Assembly: GCA_964230195.1 (NCBI GenBank)
Contig: CAXRGH010000118.1
Coordinates: 1 to 36,618 of the forward strand
From: CAXRGH01 sp964230195
Lineage (GTDB): Bacteria; Pseudomonadota; Gammaproteobacteria; Enterobacterales; Alteromonadaceae
Direction of reading: 5' to 3'
Length of the DNA stretch: 36,618 bases
The notes below the pieces were generated by a model. The model saw nothing but the letters and a program-made list of their open reading frames with translations. It was not told the origin of the DNA and did no database searches. Positions 16,232-24,700 of the stretch are shown piece by piece; position 1 is the stretch's first letter; each line of letters begins with the position of its first letter. Position numbers and translations under genes: made by a program.

Positions 16232-16768
16232 ATGACACAACAATCAGTCGCCACACTCGCCGGAGGGTGTTTTTGGTGCTTAGAATCTGCGTTTAATCAA
16301 CTGCGCGGCGTCATTCATGCTGAATCAGGTTACAGTAACGGTTTTCATAGTAATCCAACCTACGAACTGGTGTGCGGAGGGGATACTGGACATGCTGAAG
16401 TGGTACGTATCACATTTGATGAGAGTATTATTTCTTACAGAGAATTACTTGAGATATTTTTTGCATTACACAATCCGACACAACTCAATCGTCAGGGCAA
16501 CGACATCGGTAGTCAATATCGCGGCGGTATCTACTTTCACGATGAATATCAACAGCAGATAGCCCTTGAGATCATTGAAGAGATCTCAAGTTCGGAAATC
16601 TGGGATGACCCGATCGTCACGGAAGTGCTGCCAATCGACAATTACTTTAAGGCGGAAGAGTATCATCAAGATTATTTCAATAACAACCCACAAAACACGT
16701 ACTGTAATATGGTTGTTGCACCAAAATTGGTGAAATTCAAACAGACATTTTCACGCTTTTTAAAATGA
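16232..16768 (+). CDS. msrA: Peptide-methionine (S)-S-oxide reductase
   Basis: MsrA reduces methionine-S-sulfoxide in proteins, repairing oxidative damage in the cytoplasm. The active-site motif GGCFWCLESAF has nucleophile C13; the body contains GYSNG, HAEVVRITFD, HNPTQLNRQGND and IGSQYRGGIYF, all standard for MsrA. A further cysteine near the C-terminus (NTYCN) could serve in recycling. At 178 residues it is a single-domain MsrA without fused MsrB. The ATG follows AAGGGG. It is divergent from the DCC/SDR pair across a 156-base intergenic region that probably holds both promoters. Confidence 0.95.
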   Translation: MTQQSVATLAGGCFWCLESAFNQLRGVIHAESGYSNGFHSNPTYELVCGGDTGHAEVVRITFDESIISYRELLEIFFALHNPTQLNRQGNDIGSQYRGGIYFHDEYQQQIALEIIEEISSSEIWDDPIVTEVLPIDNYFKAEEYHQDYFNNNPQNTYCNMVVAPKLVKFKQTFSRFLK

Positions 16769-16807
16769 AGACCGGTTGACGCAGCGGTTATTAACTGAGG
16801 CCGATGG

Positions 16808-17560
16808 TTATTGCGCCGCTGCTACAATTGAGATGCGAGTGTCACCTTTTGAGAAGGTTGAATCATGCTTCCAATGTTGTTCTACTTTGGTTTGGATTAG
16901 CCTATCTCCAACAACATCGAACTCGTAAAAGCTCTCACTACTGGCTTTCATTGTGAAGAAAATGAACGCTGAACCCTTACCGCTCATGGTCATTTTGGCT
17001 GATGTTGGTATGCCTTCGTTGCTCACATAGATAGTCAATTCACTCTCAAATTTTTTCACGTATTTTTTGATGTTGCCATCGAGCATACTTTCCAATGGCA
17101 TTTCGTAACGAAGCGATGTTCCAGACTCTGTTTTCTTTGAGTCCACAAAATTCCCCTCATGAATCCATTGTTTGATATCAATGCTAGCATCCGTTAATTT
17201 CATGCTACGTGTCGGTTCTAAACGGTCCATTGCCTCAGTCACTGGCGTTTGAGCCTTTGGATCTTCTAATTTTAATTGTCTTTCCTGTTGCATGCGATCT
17301 AGCGTGCCATTGGAGAAGCTTACCTTGATCCGCTTTAAGTCGGTTTCAACCTGATAATTAACTTCACCATTGATAGTGCGTTGCTCACCGTCAAATTTGC
17401 CCTGTGTTGTACGGCTGTAGTTCACGTCCAATGAAACGGGCGAAGTACCTTTGAATTGCGACAATTGCGCAAGCAATGTATCCGTTGCCGTGGCTTGCAC
17501 CGGTGACATTATTGAAATAGATAAGAGCAAGATAAGCAATATTGTTCGAGCTTGAGGCAT
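16808..17560 (-). CDS. Exported protein of unknown function
   Basis: A 250-residue protein with a clear signal peptide (about 1-24, hydrophobic core TILLILLLSISIM, cleavage after VQATA) and no lipobox cysteine, so probably a soluble periplasmic protein. The mature part is rich in alternating polar and hydrophobic residues, with many Lys, Thr and Ser, suggesting a beta-sheet fold; there are no cysteines. No domain recognised. The ATG at 17560 follows AAGGGACG. It is convergent with msrA, 39 bases apart, and appears monocistronic. Confidence 0.75.
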   Translation of the reverse strand: MPQARTILLILLLSISIMSPVQATATDTLLAQLSQFKGTSPVSLDVNYSRTTQGKFDGEQRTINGEVNYQVETDLKRIKVSFSNGTLDRMQQERQLKLEDPKAQTPVTEAMDRLEPTRSMKLTDASIDIKQWIHEGNFVDSKKTESGTSLRYEMPLESMLDGNIKKYVKKFESELTIYVSNEGIPTSAKMTMSGKGSAFIFFTMKASSESFYEFDVVGDRLIQTKVEQHWKHDSTFSKGDTRISIVAAAQ

Positions 17561-18029
17561 CGTCCCTTCGTTCCTGAGTGATTAATGGCGCCAACTGCAC
17601 CGAATTTATCGAAAGTTTATCCAGAATAGCAAACGGATTTAAATGCCTCAAACATTCATTCGTATCAACATATGTTTGGATTGAATTTTCAGCATTGGGG
17701 CCATTGTTCACAGCACACTGATACTTTTCGTCACTATGCAATAAGTGAGTGTCAATCTGGATTGTCAGTCTAAAATGGTTGTTGTTGCATCCATTTGTGG
17801 CAGTTTTTCAATATTCTACTACTGTTACAAAAATTATTGTGGCAGATACATCATGAAAACCGAGCCTCAGACAACGCTATTATCAAAACACTTAACATGG
17901 TCGGATAGCACTATCACGTCCAATAGAGAGCAAAAATCCAAACAAAAAAACGGGAATAGGGTTAAGGATCAACGCAGCTATCACGAGAAACATCATCCAG
18001 AGCAGTTTCAATTCTGGTATCGATAGGGG
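17561..18029. other. Long intergenic interval with little recognisable content
   Basis: This interval lies between the start of the exported-protein gene and the stop of rlmF. The part next to 17560 should carry the promoter of the exported-protein gene. A short plus-strand frame occupies 17853-18026 and is listed separately. I see no tRNA, strong hairpin with T run, repeat or mobile-element remnant. Confidence 0.6.
17853..18026 (+). CDS. Possible small protein, 57 residues, doubtful
   Basis: An ATG at 17853 opens a frame ending at TAG, three bases short of the convergent rlmF stop. The product would be polar and basic (many K, R, Q, H) and ends HPEQFQFWYR. No convincing Shine-Dalgarno precedes the start and no family is recognised. 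The frame extends upstream to 17745, but that part has no better start signal. It may be spurious; the fit into the gap is the only positive argument. Confidence 0.25.
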   Translation: MKTEPQTTLLSKHLTWSDSTITSNREQKSKQKNGNRVKDQRSYHEKHHPEQFQFWYR

Positions 18030-18887
18030 CTAACTCTCAGCAATAAATTGCCAAACGACAATTCTTGAAGTTTTATTGCCATGCTTCATAGTGATCCACT
18101 GTTGAACCGCGTGTCTTTCTTTTTTTAACGTACGCTTTATCTCATCAACACTCGACTTTTGACTGACGAGAGAAGTAAACCATGTTATTTGGTTCCTATA
18201 CTTGTAACTCTCAAAAATCATTCGTTTAATAAAGGCAACCTCGCCACCAGGATAAATCAGCTCATTGTCTTGACCAGCAAAATTCCTATCTGTTTGTTTA
18301 GACGCGAGCGCCCTATTCTTCTCTCTGTTTTTCTCATTTGCTTGTTGTGAACTTTTGTAAAATGGCGGGTTGCATACACTAATATCGAACCGCTCAGTAT
18401 CATTCACGACACCGTGAAAAATATGAGATGCACTCGGCTGATGACGCAACGTAACTTTAGACGCGAGTGAGGGGTTCGCAGCGAGCATTTTTTCTGCATG
18501 AGATAGAGAATGTTGACTAATATCAGTACCAACCACCTGATAGTCGAACTGAGTCGCAGCCAATACACCATAGATTGCCGTTGCACCGGTACCAATATCG
18601 AGCATTTTAATAGGGGCATGAGTATCAGACAGCAATGAGTTAATGTGCAGCAAGTAATCGATTCGTCCCGGAATTGGAGGGCATAAACTCCCCTTGGGTA
18701 CTGTCCAGCCAACAACGCCACAATCCGCCTCTATGATCGCTTTATTCAGTGCAATTACCGCGTCAGGAGAAGCAAAATCAACGGTTAATCGGCCATGTTT
18801 TTTCTTACAGTAGGACGCCAACTCAGGTAATTGTTGAATGTAGCGAGGCAAGTCATAGTCGTGGCGATAGGGGTTATCAGGGTGCAT
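18030..18887 (-). CDS. rlmF: 23S rRNA (adenine-1618-N6)-methyltransferase
   Basis: RlmF methylates A1618 of 23S rRNA at N6 using AdoMet. The 285-residue protein begins MHPDNPYRHDYDLP, as in the family, and has LCPPIPGRIDYLLHI (about 70-84), the AdoMet-binding motif MLDIGTGATAIYG (about 97) and the amino-methyltransferase motif NPPF near 176. The ATG at 18887 is preferred over an upstream in-frame TTG (18893) because the family N-terminus starts there. It follows cheB on the same strand after a 94-base gap and is probably an independent transcript. Confidence 0.93.
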   Translation of the reverse strand: MHPDNPYRHDYDLPRYIQQLPELASYCKKKHGRLTVDFASPDAVIALNKAIIEADCGVVGWTVPKGSLCPPIPGRIDYLLHINSLLSDTHAPIKMLDIGTGATAIYGVLAATQFDYQVVGTDISQHSLSHAEKMLAANPSLASKVTLRHQPSASHIFHGVVNDTERFDISVCNPPFYKSSQQANEKNREKNRALASKQTDRNFAGQDNELIYPGGEVAFIKRMIFESYKYRNQITWFTSLVSQKSSVDEIKRTLKKERHAVQQWITMKHGNKTSRIVVWQFIAES

Positions 18888-18981
18888 TATCAATATCTCT
18901 GTATTTCGGCACCACCTATCATACCTGAACAGCGAGGATTGTCAGCCAATGTTCACATAAGTAAACACTCACTGACATTTT

Positions 18982-20070
18982 TCATGACACAACAACCGGC
19001 TTAGCTTGTTTGAAGAAGCCTGTTGTGTGACTAGCAATGTTATCTAACGGAAGCACTTTATCAACACAACCGCGTTTGACCGCCTCACCCGGCATGCCCC
19101 ATACAATACTCGTTTGTTCATCTTGGGCGATGGTGCGAGCACCTGCCAGTTTCAGTTGATGAAGTCCATTGGCACCATCTTTACCCATCCCGGTCAAGAT
19201 GACCCCCAACACATCACTAGACTCATATTTTGCAATACTAGAGAACAGTACGTCGACACTGGGTTTGTGACCACTCACTCTTTCGTCATCGTTTAACCAA
19301 CAACGCCAGCAAGCCTGACGTTTTTTCAAGGTTAAATGTTTGGTTCCAGGTGCAATATAAATGTGACCCGGTTGAAGCATTTCATTATGCTCAGCTTCTT
19401 TAACTGAAAGTGGTAAAAGTTGGTCGAGTCGTTGAGCATACGAGCGGGTGAATTCGCCGGGTAGGTGTAAGCAGATAACAAAGGTCTCGGAGCCATTGAA
19501 CTGACTTTGAGTGAGTAAATGTTTAACCGCTTCTAGCCCACCAGTGGAACCGCCAATCGCCACCAATTTTTTCACTTCACTATGATGTTGAGCGGGTTGG
19601 CTTGGCTGAATACTCGGTTGAGCTTCGAGGGTGAGTCGAGTTTGGATGGCCAACAATGAGAGCTTTGACGTGTTTGCAGCGGCTGCCAATTTTTCTACCA
19701 ATTCGCGGCTGAACTCACCGAGTGCATGTTGTATATCCTTCGGTTTTTGTACAAAGTCTACCGCACCCAGGGTTAATGCATCTAACGTTACGGCAGCACC
19801 TTTTGCTGTTAATGTCGACACCATTAATACGGGCAGTGGGTTCAGGCGCATCAGATTTTCGAGAAAGGTAATGCCGTTCATTCGGGGCATCTCTACATCA
19901 AGGGTTATCACATCTGGGCGTAACCGTTTAATGCAATCTCTCGCTTCATACGGATCATTGGCTGTACCAACAACTTGAAATCGGCTATCGCTGGTAATTA
20001 CATGCTTTAACATATCTCGAACGAGGGCTGAATCATCGATAATCAACACTTTGATGGGTGAGGGTTGCAT
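18982..20070 (-). CDS. cheB: Chemotaxis protein-glutamate methylesterase CheB
   Basis: CheB removes methyl groups from, and deamidates, chemoreceptor glutamates; phosphorylation by CheA activates it. The receiver domain (1-120) has the DD pair at 12-13, phospho-acceptor D58 in TLDVEMPRMNG and K109. The methylesterase domain (about 168-355) has the triad S175 (GGSTGG), H202 (LHLPGEF) and D298 (GMGKDGANG). The 362-residue length is normal. It is the last gene of the chemosensory operon, 27 bases after cheR, with SD AAGGAT. Confidence 0.96.
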   Translation of the reverse strand: MQPSPIKVLIIDDSALVRDMLKHVITSDSRFQVVGTANDPYEARDCIKRLRPDVITLDVEMPRMNGITFLENLMRLNPLPVLMVSTLTAKGAAVTLDALTLGAVDFVQKPKDIQHALGEFSRELVEKLAAAANTSKLSLLAIQTRLTLEAQPSIQPSQPAQHHSEVKKLVAIGGSTGGLEAVKHLLTQSQFNGSETFVICLHLPGEFTRSYAQRLDQLLPLSVKEAEHNEMLQPGHIYIAPGTKHLTLKKRQACWRCWLNDDERVSGHKPSVDVLFSSIAKYESSDVLGVILTGMGKDGANGLHQLKLAGARTIAQDEQTSIVWGMPGEAVKRGCVDKVLPLDNIASHTTGFFKQAKPVVVS

Positions 20071-20097
20071 AAATATCCTTATTCTATAACGTATGAC

Positions 20098-20919
20098 CTA
20101 CAAACGTTTGTAAACGGTATCTCCCAGACTTTCGAAATCTGACGACACATTTTTTAATGACTCAGAATGACCGAGGAAAAGCTTTCCTTCAGCCTTTAAT
20201 TCTCGATGAAAACCAGATACCACGCGCGACCGAACTTCAGACGTGAAATAAATCATCACATTACGACAAAAAATAGCGTCAAAAGGCTGATCGAAGTGGA
20301 ACCGCTCGGCGAGGTTGAGTCGTTCAAATTTGACATGGTGTTGAATCAGGGGCTTAACCTTACAATAGCCGCTATTCGGTCCTGTTCCGCGAAAGAAGAA
20401 ACGTCGAACAACTTCTCGCGACATAACATCAACATCATCTAATGCATATTTACCTTGCTTAGCATGACGTAACACATTGCAATCAATGTCAGATGCAATG
20501 ACTTCGAGTGTTACCCCCTTTCGCTGGCAAATATCCCAGAGTTCCATCGCAATGTTGTACGGTTCTTGTCCAGTAGAGCATCCCGCCGACCAGACTCGAA
20601 ATACCGGACTGTTTGACTGCAAACAATTTTCTCGTAATATCGCAAAATGGTGATTTTCACGAGCAAAAGAAGTCACATTAGTGGTGATACTGTTAACGAA
20701 TTCAAGAAACGCTTTACGATCATTGCCGATTAATTTGATATATTGATCAAACCCCTCAATACCTTTGGCACGCAGTATTTTGGCGATTCGAGCGTAATAC
20801 ATTTCCATTTTATCGTCAGAAATGTGAAGGCCAGCATAGTCTGATGCGAGCTCTCGCAACTTGTTAAAGTGCCTTTGCGTAAATTTAAACTCTCGTTGTG
20901 CCGTAATATCAAGCAACAT
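20098..20919 (-). CDS. cheR: Chemotaxis protein methyltransferase CheR
   Basis: CheR methylates receptor glutamates with AdoMet. The protein (273 residues from this start) has the N-terminal helical domain and the AdoMet site FRVWSAGCSTGQEPYNIAM, followed by FDAIFCRNVMIYF and a C-terminal HSES segment. The ATG at 20919 is chosen because GAGGA lies eight bases upstream; a longer in-frame start at 20943 has no such site. It overlaps the STAS gene by 11 bases, showing coupling. The adjacent receptor ends in a W-x-x-F tail, a known docking signal for CheR. Confidence 0.94.
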   Translation of the reverse strand: MLLDITAQREFKFTQRHFNKLRELASDYAGLHISDDKMEMYYARIAKILRAKGIEGFDQYIKLIGNDRKAFLEFVNSITTNVTSFARENHHFAILRENCLQSNSPVFRVWSAGCSTGQEPYNIAMELWDICQRKGVTLEVIASDIDCNVLRHAKQGKYALDDVDVMSREVVRRFFFRGTGPNSGYCKVKPLIQHHVKFERLNLAERFHFDQPFDAIFCRNVMIYFTSEVRSRVVSGFHRELKAEGKLFLGHSESLKNVSSDFESLGDTVYKRL

Positions 20920-21244
20920 CGCAGACGTCCTCGGGGTGATCAATCACAGATCCGAGGCCCAATAGTGCAAGTGCTTGGTCAATATCTTGAGACACATTCA
21001 TCAAAACAAACTCTGCTTTTAACCGAACTGTGACATGGCGTTTCACGACGAGTAAGAGCTGCAAGCCTGCAGTATCAAACTGCTGCACTTTTTCCAGATC
21101 CAATATGACGCGTGTCAGGTTATCTCGTTCAAGCTGTTTATTAATGGTTTGATACAGAGATTGGCAATTTCCAATGGTTAGCTGTTCGGATAGTCGGCAG
21201 AGACTTTCTGCGGCTTTCTTGTCATCTGATGCTTTAGTAGTCAT
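20909..21244 (-). CDS. STAS-domain protein (anti-sigma-antagonist-like) in the che operon
   Basis: A 111-residue single STAS domain of the SpoIIAA/lipid-asymmetry MlaB-like fold. The core VILDLEKVQQFDTAGLQLLL contains the phosphorylatable position of the family, here T58 in place of the commoner serine. Such proteins usually act as partner-switching regulators controlled by a kinase and a phosphatase; none is in the window. It lies between the second cheW and cheR and overlaps cheR by 11 bases, so it belongs to the chemosensory operon. SD is AAGGAAG. Its role in this operon is inferred, not known. Confidence 0.85.
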   Translation of the reverse strand: MTTKASDDKKAAESLCRLSEQLTIGNCQSLYQTINKQLERDNLTRVILDLEKVQQFDTAGLQLLLVVKRHVTVRLKAEFVLMNVSQDIDQALALLGLGSVIDHPEDVCDVA

Positions 21245-21288
21245 ATACTCTTCCTTGAGTGGTTTAAGAAATTCGTGATTATCTTGGG

Positions 21289-21786
21289 TTATGCTGACTC
21301 CGCGAGCATACCCTGAATATTTTCAAGATGAGTACCGTCCAATAATCCGTCTAAATTAAGCACTACCAGCAACGCGGATTGGTGCTTAAACATCCCCATC
21401 AACAACTTCGACTGTTGTTTTTGATCAACGGTCGGCATTGCCTGCAATGCTTGCTCCGTGAAGTCGACAACATCGGATACTCGGTCAACAACAATACCAA
21501 CAGGAACATCCGTTTCCCCTTGCTGCAGATTAACGATGATCATGACCGTTTGCTCAGTCACTTCACTGTTCGCAAATCCCAATTGTTTTCTCAAGTCCAG
21601 TACCGGCACAATGACATTTCGATAGTCCAACACCCCCAAAAAATAATCAGGCATTTCTGGTATGTGACGTATGCTACCGATTGCTCGAATTTCTTTGACG
21701 CGGAGAATATCCGCGCCAAACAATTCGTCACCCAGAGCAAATACTAACAGCTGATTAGTTGCTTCCATGTGATCTATTCCACTCAT
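21289..21786 (-). CDS. cheW: Chemotaxis coupling protein CheW (second copy, downstream of the receptor)
   Basis: CheW bridges receptor tips and CheA. The product (165 residues from this ATG) is a single CheW domain: LLVFALGDELFGADILRVKEI, IPEMPDYFLGVLDYRNVIVPVLDLR and GIVVDRVSDVVDF. The ATG at 21786 overlaps the receptor stop as TAATG, with GGGTGGA eight bases upstream; the longer frame to 21801 starts with TTG and is less likely. It differs strongly from the cheW at 25272, so the two are not a recent duplicate and may occupy different array positions. Confidence 0.92.
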   Translation of the reverse strand: MSGIDHMEATNQLLVFALGDELFGADILRVKEIRAIGSIRHIPEMPDYFLGVLDYRNVIVPVLDLRKQLGFANSEVTEQTVMIIVNLQQGETDVPVGIVVDRVSDVVDFTEQALQAMPTVDQKQQSKLLMGMFKHQSALLVVLNLDGLLDGTHLENIQGMLAESA

Positions 21787-24700
21787 TAAAATTCCACCCA
21801 ATACTTGTCGTCTTGCGACTGTGTTGTAGCAATTTTAGGAGCGGCTTTGGCTTTCGCCTTTGCTGCCTTCGGTTGTGCATTTGTTGATACATTACGCGGT
21901 TGCTTTACGCTGTCAGTACTGGTGGATTCTGACGTTGTGAAATACTCAACTTGCTCAGCAATATCATTGGCTTGTTCAAATGACGCCTGACTTGCGGATG
22001 ATGTCTCTTCCGCTAATGCTGCATTTTGTTGAGTAATCTCATCCAATTCAGACACCGCTTGGTTGACCTGATTGATCCCGGTTGCCTGTTCGTTGGTGGA
22101 CGATGCAATATCCGATATCAGCCCAGATAAGTTACCAACGTGAGACTGGATTTCAGTTAATGCAACCCCACAATCATTGACCAATTTGCTACCAGTGGTT
22201 ACTTTACTTGAGCTATCTTCAATCAATTCCTTGATTTCCTTTGCGGAAACTGCAGAACGCTGAGCAAGGTTTCTGACCTCAGTTGCTACCACTGCGAAGC
22301 CACGCCCTTGCTCTCCAGCACGGGCCGCTTCTACTGAAGCATTTAAAGCAAGTAAGTTGGTCTGGAAAGCAATATCATCAATCACACTGATGATTTCGAC
22401 AATTTTGTTACTACTCTGTGTGATCTCTTTCATGGATTGAACTGCATCCGTCACAATCGATTCACCTTTGTGAGCTTGCTTTCTGGCATCATCCGCAGCT
22501 TGATTTGCCGTCATTGCATTATTCGCAGTGTTCTTCACATTACCTGCAAGTTCTTCAATGCTCGATGCTGTCTCTTCAATGTTTGATGCTTGCTGTTCTG
22601 TACGAGTCGATAGCTGCGCATTACCTGACGTTATTTCCTCGTTCGCAGAGCGAATTGCTTGTGCACCTTTTACAATCTCAAGAATAATTGAATCTAACTG
22701 TGCGATCGTCGTATTCACTGAATCCGTCACTTCACCAAACATGCCTTGATACTGACTTTCAATAGCAACATCTAATCGCCCCTGAGAAAGACTGTTTAAC
22801 GTACTGCTCAAATCATTCATAAAGGCATTGACCGTGCCCGTTAAACCATTCAGTCCCTCGGAGACATTGAGGAAGAAACCTTCTTTGTCATCAACTGGGA
22901 TAAGAGCGCTCAAGTTTCCTTCATTAACCGATTGAACCACATGCTCAACTTCTTTCTCAATATTCACCTGTTCTGTCAGATCAGACCATTCAATCACAGT
23001 CCCAAGGCGCACACCATCCAGATCCTCCCAAGGCGACATGATAGTCTCAAAAGTGAGATCATTAATTTCAAAACGCTGCTGTTGAGGACGATTCAATGAT
23101 TGCATCAAGGCAAACTGTTGCGAAGGATCGGCATAGAATTGTGCAGCTTCAAAACCAATTAAGTCGGATAAACTGAATTGTGGGACCGCACTGCGGATAC
23201 CCTGCTCTCTGCGAGACATCAAGGTCCGCATTGCATTATTCACATAATTAACGAGACCTGATTCATCTACCAACATAACCGGAGTACTACATAACTGAAG
23301 CGCGCTCGATTGATTAGCGATAATCTTATTCTGTTCAGCAATACGCTTTTGTTCGGTAATATCAGAGGCATATTTCACCACTTTGAACGGCTTACCGTTC
23401 ATATCGAGGATTGGGTTATAAGACGCTTGTATCCAAACTTCTGCACCACCTTTACCAAAGCGCTGATATTCACCGGATTCAAATTCACCATTACCTAAAC
23501 GTTGCCAAAACGCTCGATACTCAGCACTTTTCCCATAATTAGGTTCAACAAACAGGCTGTGATGTTTGCCTTTGATTTCATCCAGCGAGTAGCCCGTCAC
23601 TGCTAAGAAATTTTCGTTGGCATTGAGAATGGTACCTTCCAAGTCAAACTCAATCACTGCCTGAGACTTACCGATAGCACTGATTTGACCTGAATAATCT
23701 GCGTTTATGAGCTTTTGCGCTGTGATATCAGAGGCATATTTCACCACTTTAAACGGCTTGCCATTCATATCAAAAATAGGGTTGTAAGATGCCTGTATCC
23801 AGACCTCTGTCCCGCCCTTACCGAAACGCTGATATTCACCGGATTCAAATTCACCATTACCTAAACGCTGCCAAAACGCTCGATACTCAGTACTTGTTCC
23901 ATAAGAGGGTTCAACAAACAAGCTGTGATGTTTACCTTGGATCTCATCTAGCGAATAGCCCGTCACTGCTAAGAAATTTTCGTTGGCATTGAGGATGTTA
24001 CCTTCCAAGTCAAATTCAATTACTGCCTGAGATTTACCGATAGCACTGATTTGTCCCGAATAATCGGCATTCGTTACCTTCTGTTGCGTGATATCAGAGG
24101 CATATTTCACCACTTTAAAGGGATTGCCATTCATATCAAAAATAGGGTTGTAAGAGGCTTGTATCCAAACTTCTTTCCCACCTTTACCAAAACGCTGATA
24201 TTCTCCGGATTCAAATTCACCATTACCTAAACGCTGCCAGAATGCTTTGTATTCATCACTAACACCATATTTGCCTTCCACAAACATACAATGATGCTTA
24301 CCTTTAATTTCATTTAAGGTGTAGCCTGTTACCGCTAAAAAGTTGTCGTTAGCGTCAAGGATGTTGCCCTCTAAATCAAATTCAATCACAGCCTGCGAAC
24401 GGTGAATCGCTTGAATTTGACCATCATAATTAGCAGTTACCTGCTTGGTTTCAGTAATATCAACCGCATACTTGATAACCTTTACAACTTGCCCTTGCAA
24501 ATCAAACACAGGGTTGTACGACGCTTGCAGCCAAATATCATCGCCGCGTAAGTTCACTCGTCTATATTCACCAGATTGATATTCACCCTCCGCAAGAGCC
24601 CTCCAGAAACCCTGATATTCGGCATTTTTTTCGGCACCTTGGGGCATAAACATGCGGTGATGCTTGCCTTCTATCTCTGATAGTTGACACTGCATGGCAG

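Noticed and set aside
18895..18981. Possible TGTCAG/CTGACA hairpin between cheB and rlmF
   Set aside because: The arms are short, the loop is about 30 bases and the tail is not a T run in the minus-strand transcript; not a convincing terminator.
20920..20943. Longer start for cheR
   Set aside because: The ATG at 20919 has GAGGA eight bases upstream, while the longer start has no site and increases overlap with the STAS gene.
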